Shown: piece by piece, positions 1-7,458 of the stretch | How the letters are laid out: every line of letters begins with the position of its first letter | Position numbering within the stretch: the first letter of the stretch is position 1 | DNA from: Clostridia bacterium | Lineage (GTDB): Bacteria > Bacillota > DAOUPZ01 | Reading direction: 5' to 3' | DNA: 64,000 nt | Assembly (NCBI GenBank): GCA_030625885.1 | Contig: DAOUPZ010000007.1 | Coordinates: forward strand, 50,413-114,412 | Translations under genes and position numbers: made by a program | The notes under the pieces: model-generated | The model's input: only the letters and a program-made list of their open reading frames with translations | What the model was told of the DNA's origin: nothing | Databases searched by the model: none

Positions 1-947
1 AAAAAATCAATCGATACCAACGCCGTTCTCCCATCAATTCCTTTTTTACCCACAAGTCTAATATCAACCATATTATTAACTTTTTCTAAAAAACGATCTA
101 AGAGAAACAATTCTTCTTCCCTTATCGACTTTACAGTTTGCGCCATTACATATCTCAAGGCTGTATTTAAACCATAAATCCCCGGGATATTCATCGTTCC
201 TGCTTCAAACTTATCGGGCATATACTCCGGTTGAATTTCTATTTCGGAAAGACTTCCTGTCCCCCCTTCTATCAATGTCGTCATTTGCTTAATGAGTCGG
301 TCATTCACAATAAAACCACCAATGCCTTGCGGGCCCAGGAGGCTTTTGTGCCCTGTAAATCCAATGGCATCCGCATTTAAAGTCTTGTAATCCATATCCA
401 AAAAGCCGGCTGTCTGAGCACTATCAATAATAAAAAACAATCCCTGCTCCTGACAAATTCTCCCCACCTTTTCCAGATCAAGCAGGGTTCCGCATACGTT
501 GGATGCATGCGTCATAATGACAGCTCTGGTATTAGGTTTGATGTATTTCACCACATCATCTGCATTTAATTCTCCCATTTCGTTACAGGGTACTTTAGAA
601 AATTCTACTTTCCTACTTTCCAATGCATTTAAAGGCCTCATAACAGCATTATGTTCCATTGAAGATACAATGACATGATCCCCTTCTTTTAATATCCCTT
701 TTATTAGAATGTTCATGCTTTCCGTAATATTTTTTGTAAAAACAACGTTTTCCGGCTGATCAAAATTAAAAAGTTCGCAAATTAATTCTCTGGTTTCAAA
801 TACAATATTCTCAGCTTCAAAAGAAGTTGCATAAGCCCCTCTATTGATATTACAGCCCACATTGATTAAATAATCTGCCATACGTTCCCCAACCCCCGGT
901 GCTTTAGGAAAAGACGTGGCACCATTATCCAAATATAGATTTCTCAT
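1..947 (-). CDS. Class V aminotransferase / cysteine desulfurase-like protein (3' end missing)
   Basis: This is a PLP-dependent class V aminotransferase fold protein, read on the reverse strand from ATG at 945-947 and open to the left edge, so about 315 codons are present and the C-terminus is missing. The start MRNLYLDNGATSFPKAPG is typical of the cysteine desulfurase-like subgroup, and the PLP lysine lies in FTGHKSLLGPQG. The ATG follows AGGAGTGATTG, a good ribosome binding site. It is divergent from the yedE/TusA/DUF3343 genes. Class V aminotransferases of this subgroup recur beside these genes, where they are thought to mobilise sulfur or selenium from cysteine or selenocysteine. Seen: fold motifs and neighbours. 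Inferred: selenium donor role; it could be an ordinary cysteine desulfurase. Confidence 0.85.
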   Translation of the reverse strand, partial: MRNLYLDNGATSFPKAPGVGERMADYLINVGCNINRGAYATSFEAENIVFETRELICELFNFDQPENVVFTKNITESMNILIKGILKEGDHVIVSSMEHNAVMRPLNALESRKVEFSKVPCNEMGELNADDVVKYIKPNTRAVIMTHASNVCGTLLDLEKVGRICQEQGLFFIIDSAQTAGFLDMDYKTLNADAIGFTGHKSLLGPQGIGGFIVNDRLIKQMTTLIEGGTGSLSEIEIQPEYMPDKFEAGTMNIPGIYGLNTALRYVMAQTVKSIREEELFLLDRFLEKVNNMVDIRLVGKKGIDGRTALVSIDF

Positions 948-1183
948 CAACAATCACTCCTATTAATTAATAATTATCAATTTTTCATAATTCAATACTT
1001 TGACTCTAATATTAATTATAAATAACCCAAAATAATATTTATAGGTTATTTAAAAATTTATTTATAGAAAATATTTATACTTAGCTAACTGATGATAAAT
1101 AATCTCTATTATACATTACTCAATTAAAATGTTAAAATTATTTTGCAATTTTAATTTTTTTACAAATACTAGGAGGGATTTTT

Positions 1184-2275
1184 ATGGAAGGTAAAAAAGG
1201 AATTATATTTGGAGGGGCTATTGTAGGTATACTGTCCGTGTTACTGGTATATTTAGGTAATCCTGCCAACATGGGTTTCTGTATCGCATGTTTTATCAGA
1301 GACATCGCCGGTGGCATTGGCATGCACCGAGCAGCTGTTGTGCAATACATTCGCCCCGAAATCATCGGCCTGGTTTTAGGTGCATTTCTACTGGCTCTTA
1401 AAAACAGAGAATTTGAATCAAGAGGCGGCTCTGCTCCATTTACACGTTTTGTATTAGGTATTGCCGTTATGATTGGCGCTTTAATGTTCTTAGGATGTCC
1501 TTTAAGAATGGTATTACGACTGGCGGGCGGCGATTTAAATGCATTAATAGGTATTGCCGGATTTGTAGTAGGCATCTTCGGCGGCGTATATTTCTTAAAT
1601 AAAGGATTTAACTTAAAAAGAAATTATAAAATGCCAAAATCAGAAGGTTATTTGTTCCCAATAGTCAATGTAGGCCTATTCGCTTTATTGTTAGCTGCAC
1701 CCGCATTTTTATTCTTCAGTGAAAAAGGCCCTGGTGCTGCTCATGCATCAATCTGGATCTCATTAATCGTTGGCGTTATCGTAGGGGCAATCGCACAAAG
1801 AACAAGACTTTGCATGGTTGGCGGAACGAGAGATATGATTCTTTTTAAAGACAGCTATCTTCTTTCAGGTTTTCTTTCCATATTGGCATTTGCATTCATT
1901 GCAAACTTCTTCATGGGATATTTCAATGTTGGGTTTGCCGGTCAACCTGTAGCACATGTAGATGGTTTATGGAATTTCTTAGGCATGGTGTTAGTTGGAT
2001 GGGCTTCAGTATTATTAGGTGGCTGCCCACTAAGACAGTTAATATTAGCAGGAGAAGGAAATACGGATTCTGTTGTAGCTGTTATGGGTATGCTGGTTGG
2101 TGCAGCAATTTGTCATAACTTTGGCTTGGCATCCAGCCCTAAAGGACCTACGCCTAACGGGCAAATAGCCGTCATCATTTGTTTTGTTATAATTGCAATT
2201 ATCTCCTATTTAAATTCAGAAATGCTCTCAAGTCAATCTGATCTTAAATCACAAAGTACGTTAAGCAAATCTTAA
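1184..2275 (+). CDS. yedE: YedE-family putative selenium transporter
   Basis: This is a polytopic membrane protein of 363 residues with about ten hydrophobic segments and two sulfur-transport (DUF395/YeeE-type) halves. Each half carries a GCPLR motif (LGCPLRMVLR and GGCPLRQLIL), and there is an early GFCIACFIRD segment. The cysteines fit the chalcogen relay proposed for YeeE/YedE permeases. The ATG follows AGGAGGGATTTTT. A TusA-like and a DUF3343 gene follow, probably in one operon ending at the hairpin at 2789. The YedE/YedF/DUF3343 combination is known from genomes with selenium-dependent molybdenum hydroxylases or SelD. The substrate (selenium versus sulfur species) is inferred from context. 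Confidence 0.88.
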   Translation: MEGKKGIIFGGAIVGILSVLLVYLGNPANMGFCIACFIRDIAGGIGMHRAAVVQYIRPEIIGLVLGAFLLALKNREFESRGGSAPFTRFVLGIAVMIGALMFLGCPLRMVLRLAGGDLNALIGIAGFVVGIFGGVYFLNKGFNLKRNYKMPKSEGYLFPIVNVGLFALLLAAPAFLFFSEKGPGAAHASIWISLIVGVIVGAIAQRTRLCMVGGTRDMILFKDSYLLSGFLSILAFAFIANFFMGYFNVGFAGQPVAHVDGLWNFLGMVLVGWASVLLGGCPLRQLILAGEGNTDSVVAVMGMLVGAAICHNFGLASSPKGPTPNGQIAVIICFVIIAIISYLNSEMLSSQSDLKSQSTLSKS

Positions 2276-2340
2276 TTTATTGAGGAACGAGGAACAAATA
2301 AAGAAGGAAAAAAAATTAAAAACTGAAAGGAGCAAGTACC

Positions 2341-2547
2341 ATGATAAAAGTTGATACATGCGGTATGGGCTGTCCACAACCCGTTTTAATGACCAAAAAA
2401 GCTTTAGACCAAAATCCAGAAGGTGCAGATATCATCGTTGATAACAATACGGCTAAAGGCAATGTAGAAAGATTCATAAAGAATGCAGGCTATCAAATGG
2501 AAATAATAGAAGATGGTGAAACTTTTATGATTAGTGCGAGGAAATAA
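2341..2547 (+). CDS. TusA/YedF N-domain-like sulfur (selenium) carrier protein
   Basis: This small cytoplasmic protein of 68 residues has the TusA/SirA fold signature DTCGMGCPQPVLMTKKAL; the cysteine in the GCPQP motif is the expected persulfide or perselenide carrier. A second cysteine sits three residues upstream. It corresponds to only the N-terminal domain of YedF, which is normally about 200 residues, so the C-terminal DsrE-like half is absent. The ATG follows AAAGGAGCAAGTACC. Four bases separate it from the next gene, so the two are probably translationally coupled. The likely role is to accept the chalcogen delivered by YedE or the desulfurase-like enzyme and pass it on; selenium specificity is inferred from the operon. 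Confidence 0.85.
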   Translation: MIKVDTCGMGCPQPVLMTKKALDQNPEGADIIVDNNTAKGNVERFIKNAGYQMEIIEDGETFMISARK

Positions 2548-2550
2548 GAC

Positions 2551-2787
2551 ATGGAATATACAGTCATATTTTTCACACATTCCGGCGCCATAAAATTTGA
2601 TCGAAAACTAAAAGCAAAAAATATTAATTGTGAATTAATGCCCGTGCCAAGAAGCTTAAGCTCTAATTGCGGTATTGGCGCTAAGATCGTTTTCGATGGC
2701 GATTTAAGGGATATTATAGATGATGAAGTCGAAAAGATTTTTCAAACGCAAGATCATCAAAAAGAATTGGTTTATGAAGCAGAATGA
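2551..2787 (+). CDS. DUF3343 protein, putative selenium/sulfur carrier
   Basis: This 78-residue protein matches DUF3343, a small domain found next to YedE, TusA-like and class V aminotransferase genes. The visible hallmark is the central MPVPRSLSSNCGIGAKIVF stretch, with one conserved cysteine before a Gly-Ile-Gly turn. It has no signal peptide or membrane segment. It starts four bases after the TusA-like stop codon, and the operon ends at the hairpin at 2789. Its biochemical function is not established; Ferredoxin-like binding or chalcogen transfer through the single cysteine is a reasonable inference. Its presence strengthens the reading of this cluster as part of the labile-selenium supply for molybdenum hydroxylases. 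Confidence 0.8.
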   Translation: MEYTVIFFTHSGAIKFDRKLKAKNINCELMPVPRSLSSNCGIGAKIVFDGDLRDIIDDEVEKIFQTQDHQKELVYEAE

Positions 2788-2788
2788 A

Positions 2789-2823
2789 AAATAACGCTAA
2801 TTGTTTAAACAATTAGCGTTATT
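2789..2823 (+). terminator. Intrinsic terminator of the yedE operon
   Basis: A perfect inverted repeat (AATAACGCTAATTGTTT and its complement) starts just after the DUF3343 stop and runs into a T-rich tract. This is a standard rho-independent terminator. Confidence 0.85.
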
Positions 2824-2914
2824 TTTTTCATAAGTTTAAAATGAAATGCTTATTAATTTATTGAAAAAATCTATGTATAAAAAACAATCTATAAATCATA
2901 CTAATAGTAGTTAA

Positions 2915-2944
2915 TACGATATGGTAATTAATTGGTATATCGTA
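2915..2944. promoter_or_regulatory. Palindrome upstream of mop, candidate metal/oxyanion regulator site
   Basis: TACGATAT (2915-2922) and ATATCGTA (2937-2944) form a perfect 8-bp inverted repeat with a 14-bp AT-rich spacer, 32 bp before the mop start codon. The half-site ATATCGT recurs in an imperfect palindrome before the storage-protein gene (7436-7458). It resembles ModE-type half-sites (CGTTATAT). The regulator is unknown and is not encoded in this window. Confidence 0.4.
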
Positions 2945-2976
2945 AATTAAACCAATAATAATAAGGAGGATTTTTC

Positions 2977-3195
2977 ATGGAAGCTGGTGTAAGAAATCAA
3001 CTGGTTGGTAAAGTACAAGAAATCAAAGCGGATGATGTGATGGCGCAAATTAAAATGACTGTCGATGGCTGAGCAGGTAATCCATTGATTACGTCCGTGA
3101 TGACGAATGAAAGTTTACAAGATTCAGGATTTAAAGAAGGAGATAATGTTGAAGCTTTAATTAAAGCCATCAACGTTGTTTTTGTAAAACATTAA
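2977..3195 (+). CDS. mop: Molbindin (Mop/TOBE) with in-frame TGA: possible selenoprotein or single-mutation pseudogene
   Basis: A 72-codon reading frame encodes a single-domain molbindin, the small TOBE protein that binds molybdate or tungstate in oligomers. It begins MEAGVRNQLVGKVQEIKADD and ends ALIKAINVVFVKH. The ATG follows AAGGAGGATTTTTC. An in-frame TGA at 3070-3072 falls between VDG and AGNPLITSVMT, in the turn where relatives usually have glycine. Both halves are otherwise intact and at full family length. Two options fit. UGA may be read as selenocysteine; a small hairpin (CGTC 3092-3095, loop CGTGAT, GACG 3102-3105) puts G/U loop bases about 25 nt after the UGA. Otherwise one GGA-to-TGA change has killed the gene. 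The selenium genes just upstream make the first option worth testing, but the usual cysteine-homologue argument does not apply. Confidence 0.75.
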
Positions 3196-3222
3196 GAAAG
3201 ACAGCCTAAGGCTGTCTTTCTT
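3194..3222. terminator. Bidirectional terminator between mop and the ABC operon
   Basis: AAGAAAGACAGCC and its complement, separated by TAA, form a 13-bp stem. It overlaps the mop stop codon on one strand and the ATPase stop codon on the other, so it serves the two converging transcripts. Confidence 0.8.
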
Positions 3223-4267
3223 ATTTAAATACATGTACCGCAGTGGTCTTAAAAATCGCAGCAATTTGTCGTCCCGGAGAAAGTTCCATTTCTTCTGCAC
3301 CCTTCTTCGTAATAAATGCCACCAGGGGTATGCCTGCATCTAATTTAACCTTAACTAAAGGGCCTTGCGGAATGATTTCCTCAACACAACATTTTAAGAC
3401 GTTCTGTGCTGTCGTTTCTATATTGACCTGAGTCAAAATAATATCTTCCGGACGCACCGCAATATTCACTTTGCCATCCTCTTCTGTAAGAACTCTTAAA
3501 TGCACATCGCCAATCTGAACCACTTTTTGTCCATTAACTTCCTTGACCTGACCTTCATAAATGTTTTCCATTCCTACAAAACTAGCCACAAAATGCGTTT
3601 TAGGCTTATAAAACACCTCCTGTGGCGTTCCCACTTGAATCATTTTCCCTTTACGCATAATACCGATCCGATCCGCAAGTACCAGCGCCTCATTGAAATC
3701 ATGGGTAATATGAATGGTTGTCGTTTTAATCTGCTCATGAATTCCCTTTAATTCCTGCATAAAATTTTCTTTGGTACGAGGATCAAGCGCACTCAAAGGC
3801 TCATCCAATAATAATACATCCGGCTCAGTCACCAGTGCCCGAGCAATCGCTACCCGCTGCTGTTCTCCACCGCTTAGCGTAGAAGGATAGCGTTCCAGTA
3901 AATGACCAATACCAAGAAGCGTTACCATTTTTTCCAGTTGCGCTTCCATCACCTTTTGGGGAGTCTTCCTTATTTTTAGGCCAAAAAGAATATTCTTTCT
4001 CACATTCAAATGAGGAAAAAGCATATAATCCTGATAAACAAAAGCAATGTTACGCTCTTCCGGGTAGCACGTGGTAATATCTGCCCCATCAAAATAAATT
4101 TGTCCTCGATCCGGTTTATACATCCCCGCAACCGTTTCCAGAATCACTGTTTTCCCGGTACCTGTCGGCCCTAGAATAACAAAATACTCATGATCATTGA
4201 TGATTAAATTGATATCATCAAGATGAAAATCACCTAATCGCTTGGAAACATTTCTTAATTCAATCAT
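3221..4267 (-). CDS. modC: Molybdate/tungstate ABC transporter ATP-binding protein
   Basis: This is the cytoplasmic ATPase of an oxyanion importer, 348 residues from the chosen start. It shows Walker A GPTGTGKT, the Q-loop YQDYMLFPHL, the signature LSGGEQQR, Walker B VLLLDEPLSALD and the switch histidine in HITHDFNEA. A C-terminal TOBE-like region (about residue 235 on) includes VRPEDIILTQ. ATG at 4267 (MIELRNVSKRLG) is preceded by AAGGAGTAGAGAA. An upstream in-frame extension to 4330 is rejected because it runs through the dispersed repeat GTTCTCAGTTCCCGGTTCTC. It is the last gene of the riboswitch-led operon. Molybdate and tungstate (WtpC-like) specificities cannot be separated from sequence alone. 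Confidence 0.88.
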   Translation of the reverse strand: MIELRNVSKRLGDFHLDDINLIINDHEYFVILGPTGTGKTVILETVAGMYKPDRGQIYFDGADITTCYPEERNIAFVYQDYMLFPHLNVRKNILFGLKIRKTPQKVMEAQLEKMVTLLGIGHLLERYPSTLSGGEQQRVAIARALVTEPDVLLLDEPLSALDPRTKENFMQELKGIHEQIKTTTIHITHDFNEALVLADRIGIMRKGKMIQVGTPQEVFYKPKTHFVASFVGMENIYEGQVKEVNGQKVVQIGDVHLRVLTEEDGKVNIAVRPEDIILTQVNIETTAQNVLKCCVEEIIPQGPLVKVKLDAGIPLVAFITKKGAEEMELSPGRQIAAIFKTTAVHVFK

Positions 4268-4368
4268 TTCTCTACTCCTTTTTTGTTTCTCAGTTCTCAG
4301 TTCCCGGTTCTCGGAAAAAGATAAACCCACTACTTACCACTTACTCCAAACACTCTCAGACTGTTTGG

Positions 4369-5265
4369 CTAACGGGAGAGCATACCTCGTTCCCCGCCCA
4401 GTAACTCAAATATAAACAATGAAATAACGGAAGCTGCAATAAGAAGTGTTGCCGCTGCCATAGCAAGTCTTAAGTCCCCTGTAGACATGTTCAAAAACAG
4501 CGATACAGGTAATGTTTCTGTCCGCATTCGTGTTGCCCCAGCCAGCATCAATGCCGCACCAAACTCACCTAAAGCTCGTGCCCAAGTAATCACGATCCCC
4601 GCAATCAACCCATTTTTTGCTAACGGCAAGGTAATTTTGAAAAACGCCTGCCATTGAGAACAGCCTAATGTTCTCCCCACGAATTCTAAACGCGGATTAA
4701 TATCAGCAATGGTTGATTTTAAAACCCGTACCATATAAGGAATATTAACAAAAAATTGCGCAAGTATAATACCTTTTACCGTAAATACAAATTTCAACCC
4801 ATGCTGAGCAAGCATGCGGCCAAAGGATGTAGTACCAAATAACAAAAGCAACGCTACCCCTGATACCACCGGCGGCAATGCCAGAGGGATATCCAAAATC
4901 GTATTAATAATTTTTTTACCCGGTAATTTAAACCGTTCCATACCATAAGCTGTAGGAATAGCCACTAAAATACACATCACTGTCGAAATCACAGAAGTCA
5001 TCAAACTGAGACGAATGGAAAACAAGATTTCCGGCTGCTTTATGCTTTCTAAAAAACCTACCATACCTTTTGCTAACACATTGGATAACGCACCTACAAT
5101 CAATAAGCATAGTAATAAAATAAATCCTATTGTTCCGGTCTGAAATAAAATGTTTTTTAATTTAAACTTTTTTTGATGCCCTTTTTTATGCTCAACTTGA
5201 TTAATTTGTTGTTCCGATAATGCCGTACCCATACTCACACTGGGCTTTTCAATCTGTTTTTGCAT
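4369..5265 (-). CDS. modB: Molybdate/tungstate ABC transporter permease
   Basis: This is an inner-membrane permease of 298 residues. An N-terminal cytoplasmic stretch rich in Gln/Lys leads into about six transmembrane helices. The binding-protein-dependent transport signature EFGAALMLAG, with the preceding RALGEFG, is the EAA-type loop that contacts the ATPase. The ATG follows AAAGGAGTGG. It lies 89 bp after the substrate-binding protein and about 100 bp before the ATPase, all on one strand. The gene order binding protein, permease, ATPase is that of ModABC and WtpABC. The roughly 45-residue N-terminal extension before the first helix is longer than in E. coli ModB. Confidence 0.87.
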   Translation of the reverse strand: MQKQIEKPSVSMGTALSEQQINQVEHKKGHQKKFKLKNILFQTGTIGFILLLCLLIVGALSNVLAKGMVGFLESIKQPEILFSIRLSLMTSVISTVMCILVAIPTAYGMERFKLPGKKIINTILDIPLALPPVVSGVALLLLFGTTSFGRMLAQHGLKFVFTVKGIILAQFFVNIPYMVRVLKSTIADINPRLEFVGRTLGCSQWQAFFKITLPLAKNGLIAGIVITWARALGEFGAALMLAGATRMRTETLPVSLFLNMSTGDLRLAMAAATLLIAASVISLFIFELLGGERGMLSR

Positions 5266-5354
5266 TTTTCCACTCCTTTATAAATAGAGCAGGTAAAATG
5301 CAACACTAAACAGCTTTTTACCTGCTACCAAAATAAAACTTTCTTATCCCTTAA

Positions 5355-6152
5355 CTATTCAACGACTTTAAATCCGTGCTTTTCAAAAATGGCTTTACCC
5401 TCAGCAGAAGCAACAAAATCCACAAACTGTTGCGCTAACTCTAGCTTTTGAGAACAGGTTAAGACACCGGCAGGAATGGTTTTAATCATATTTTGTTCTG
5501 CTGGAATTTCGATGATTTCAACTTCATCCACACCTTGCACATTATCTTCCCAAATGATACAAGCATCCGCCTGCGCCATAGCCACATGAACCATGACTTC
5601 GTTAACCGTTGCATCTTTAGAAACAACATTTTTTTCCACTGCTTCTACCAATTTATTTTTTTGCAACATTTTTTGTGCTACTTTTCCAATCGCTGCTGAT
5701 CTTTCATCACCTAAGACAACTTTAACATCCGGTTTCGCAAAATCAGCTAAGCAGGTAATATTTGCCGGATTCCCTTTAGGTACGGCAATCGCCGGGATAT
5801 GATAAACCACATCTTTTTTACTGGCTACAAGTCCTTTTTCTTCTGCCGACTTAATATAAGACATTGCACCCGGAATATAAACATCACCTTCTTGAACCAA
5901 TTCAATCTGACTCAAATTTTGTGCAGAACCTGCATAAGTATATTCAATCTTAACACCAAACTGTTCTTCATAGACTTGTCCAATTTCATCCATCGGTTTA
6001 CGCAATCCGGCACCACTATATACCATCAAACTTTCTTGCGGTTGATCCGCTGCCTGCTGATCAGAAGCTGCAGGCTCACTCCCACATCCCACCAAAGAAA
6101 CCATTGCTAACATTAAAACCAAACAAACAGCCAAAACTTTTCTCATTTTCAT
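5355..6152 (-). CDS. modA: Molybdate/tungstate ABC transporter substrate-binding lipoprotein
   Basis: This 265-residue extracytoplasmic lipoprotein has an N-terminal signal with lipobox LVGC (cysteine near residue 23) and a Ser/Ala/Gln-rich linker. A periplasmic-binding domain of the ModA family follows. LMVYSGAGLRKPMDEIG is the expected first oxyanion-contacting segment, and later segments such as AGSAQNLSQIE and GDVYIPG fit. ATG at 6152 is preceded by AAGGAGAGAGTTATA. It sits between the DUF364 gene and the permease, so it is the delivery component of this importer. The preferred ligand, molybdate or tungstate, is undetermined. The 214-bp gap to DUF364 is filled with dispersed repeats and a hairpin. 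Confidence 0.88.
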   Translation of the reverse strand: MKMRKVLAVCLVLMLAMVSLVGCGSEPAASDQQAADQPQESLMVYSGAGLRKPMDEIGQVYEEQFGVKIEYTYAGSAQNLSQIELVQEGDVYIPGAMSYIKSAEEKGLVASKKDVVYHIPAIAVPKGNPANITCLADFAKPDVKVVLGDERSAAIGKVAQKMLQKNKLVEAVEKNVVSKDATVNEVMVHVAMAQADACIIWEDNVQGVDEVEIIEIPAEQNMIKTIPAGVLTCSQKLELAQQFVDFVASAEGKAIFEKHGFKVVE

Positions 6153-6343
6153 TATAACTCTCTCCTTTTTTTGCTTTTTTGTTCTCAGTTCCCGGTTCTC
6201 GGGAAAAGATTAAAAAATTACTGAAGGCTCAAAGCTTAAGGCTGAAGGCAAAATATACGTTCCAAGCTTTTAGCTTTCGGCTTTAATCCTTGAGCCAAAG
6301 TCTTTTATCTTTTCCTACCTGCTACCTGCTGTTCGCTACCTGC
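6153..6343. repeat. Dispersed intergenic 'word' repeats between DUF364 and modA
   Basis: The gap contains GTTCTCAGTTCCCGGTTCTC followed by GGGAAAAGATTAA, then text rich in GGCTGAAGGC/AAGCTT words, then TTTTCCTACCTGCTACCTGC. The first word also lies before the ATPase gene (about 4290-4317) and the third recurs at 8401-8425, 33205-33222 and 53676. No open frame is present. Confidence 0.6.
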
Positions 6344-6344
6344 C

Positions 6345-6365
6345 AAAGCAGCAATAAGCTGCTTT
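6345..6365 (-). terminator. Hairpin just downstream of the DUF364 gene
   Basis: AAAGCAGC, AATAA, GCTGCTTT forms an 8-bp stem immediately after the DUF364 stop codon. It may be a partial terminator or mRNA processing element within the operon; the T-tract on the reverse strand is poor. Confidence 0.45.
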
Positions 6366-6366
6366 G

Positions 6367-7104
6367 CTATTTTGCACACTCACAATAACGCTTCAACCCC
6401 AGCAAATGTGCAGCTCCTGCAACCGTTGTACCAAAAAACACGGTCTCTTTCTCTTTACCCATAAAATTGACGATCGTTCCATTAGCCAACGTACTACCCG
6501 TGGCAAAGATCATATCACACCATGACAAAACATCCTCCATAGCAGTCTCACCATCTTCAACCAGCACACCAAATTTTTCTTTGCCAATACGGTCCACATC
6601 CAGGTCCAAAACACGTACAGCAAAATGAGGCGCAAGACTTTCTAAAAAAGAAGGTTGAAAACCCACAAGTGCAATTTTGGGATCACCATAATTTTCTTTC
6701 ATAAAATCCACTAATTTTGCTGCACAATCCTCCGGCTCATTATCCTTACAATGAATCGTCCGATCCACCAAACCCAAGTAGCGCATCACCGCATTGAGTG
6801 TTGCAACAAATACTGCCATATTGAAATTGGTGCTTAAGGGTCGATTGATAATATCTTGCAAAGTTCCTTCGAAATACCCGGGCATATCTGTAAAAGCCTG
6901 TCCGCAAAAACCCTTAATTTCCGCCTGCAAAAGTTTTTCTTTACCTTTTACAATAGGGAAGTCTTGTCTGTCGGGATTGCCGATTGCTTCTTCCGTTGTC
7001 AGTGCTCTCCCTGTAATGGATACTTTTTCATCAAGCAGGTCATTCTCTTTTGCAATTTGCAAAAACTTCTCTTTTAATTGTTCAAATAAAACGTTCTTCT
7101 CCAT
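6367..7104 (-). CDS. DUF364 (with DUF4213-like N-domain) protein of molybdenum/tungsten locus
   Basis: This 245-residue cytoplasmic protein matches the DUF364 family, with a Rossmann-like C-terminal half containing KIALVGFQPSFLESL and DMIFATGSTLANGT. The N-terminal half (about residues 1-100) carries the FCGQAFTDMPGYFEG segment typical of the associated DUF4213. Related genes often sit beside molybdate or tungstate transporters; no reaction is established. Proposed roles include metal or cofactor handling. It is the first gene of the operon, directly downstream of the Moco-type riboswitch, and starts at ATG 7104 after GAGGTTGATGAG. That control supports a role in molybdenum or tungsten homeostasis. 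Function beyond this is inference. Confidence 0.8.
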   Translation of the reverse strand: MEKNVLFEQLKEKFLQIAKENDLLDEKVSITGRALTTEEAIGNPDRQDFPIVKGKEKLLQAEIKGFCGQAFTDMPGYFEGTLQDIINRPLSTNFNMAVFVATLNAVMRYLGLVDRTIHCKDNEPEDCAAKLVDFMKENYGDPKIALVGFQPSFLESLAPHFAVRVLDLDVDRIGKEKFGVLVEDGETAMEDVLSWCDMIFATGSTLANGTIVNFMGKEKETVFFGTTVAGAAHLLGLKRYCECAK

Positions 7105-7173
7105 CTCATCAACCTCTTTTTCATCATAATTATAGAAAATATAATCTAATTGTCTATCACCTCCACAAAAATA

Positions 7174-7206
7174 AAAACATGCCCAATATGAAAAAAGACA
7201 TGTTTT
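7174..7206 (-). terminator. Riboswitch expression-platform terminator
   Basis: On the reverse strand AAAACATG pairs with CATGTTTT around a 17-nt loop, followed by a run of U-rich sequence. The loop (7182-7198) is nearly the exact complement of the 3' end of the riboswitch aptamer (7218-7233). Two mutually exclusive foldings are therefore possible, the hallmark of a terminator/antiterminator switch. Confidence 0.7.
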
Positions 7207-7211
7207 AAAAA

Positions 7212-7312
7212 ACTATTTCTTTTCCACATTGGGAGGCATATCCGTTTCCAAACACACCCTATCGGCTTTAAATCCTTAGCAAAGGCCACAGGATTAAAAG
7301 CTCAGAAACAAG
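7212..7312 (-). promoter_or_regulatory. Moco-family (molybdenum/tungsten cofactor) riboswitch
   Basis: Read on the reverse strand, the segment contains the Moco RNA core: UAAAGCC, then AGGG with a GUGUGU/AUAUGC stem, then GCCUCCC followed by UGGAAAAG. This matches the E. coli moaA element (AGGGCG..., GCCUCCC, CUGGAAAGG) in order and spacing. An AAUCC/GGAUU stem precedes it. It lies about 110 nt before the DUF364 start and leads the transporter operon. Moco-type RNAs sense molybdenum or tungsten cofactor; which one cannot be told here. With the adjacent terminator it would reduce uptake when cofactor is plentiful, but the direction of control is inferred. Confidence 0.82.
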
Positions 7313-7435
7313 AACTATATTCATTTTTTACTAAATCTAAACATTTTCATTAACATTATATAATTGTTTTGAGGTTTATTCAATAGATATCCTTAATTAG
7401 CAGTAATAATTATCTTACTTTGGCACATAATAGTA

Positions 7436-7458
7436 ATAACAATTATATATATCGTTAT
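7436..7458. promoter_or_regulatory. Imperfect palindrome upstream of the Mo storage protein gene
   Basis: ATAACAAT (7436-7443), a 7-bp TATATAT spacer and ATCGTTAT (7451-7458) match in 7 of 8 positions. The ATCGTTAT half resembles ModE sites and the ATATCGT half-site upstream of mop. It lies about 90 bp before the start codon, suitable for promoter control. No regulator gene is visible here. Confidence 0.35.

Noticed and set aside
2551..2787. DUF3343 gene as a DsrE-like protein
   Set aside because: The cysteine and SSNCGIG context fit DUF3343 better.
3077..3092. GTAATC-CATT-GATTAC hairpin as the SECIS
   Set aside because: It starts four nt after the UGA and its loop has no G, so it does not fit the bacterial SECIS position; the 3092-3105 hairpin fits better but is weak.
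3221..4330. Longer start for the ATPase gene at 4330
   Set aside because: The added codons are the dispersed repeat GTTCTCAGTTCCCGG; ATG 4267 has its own ribosome site.
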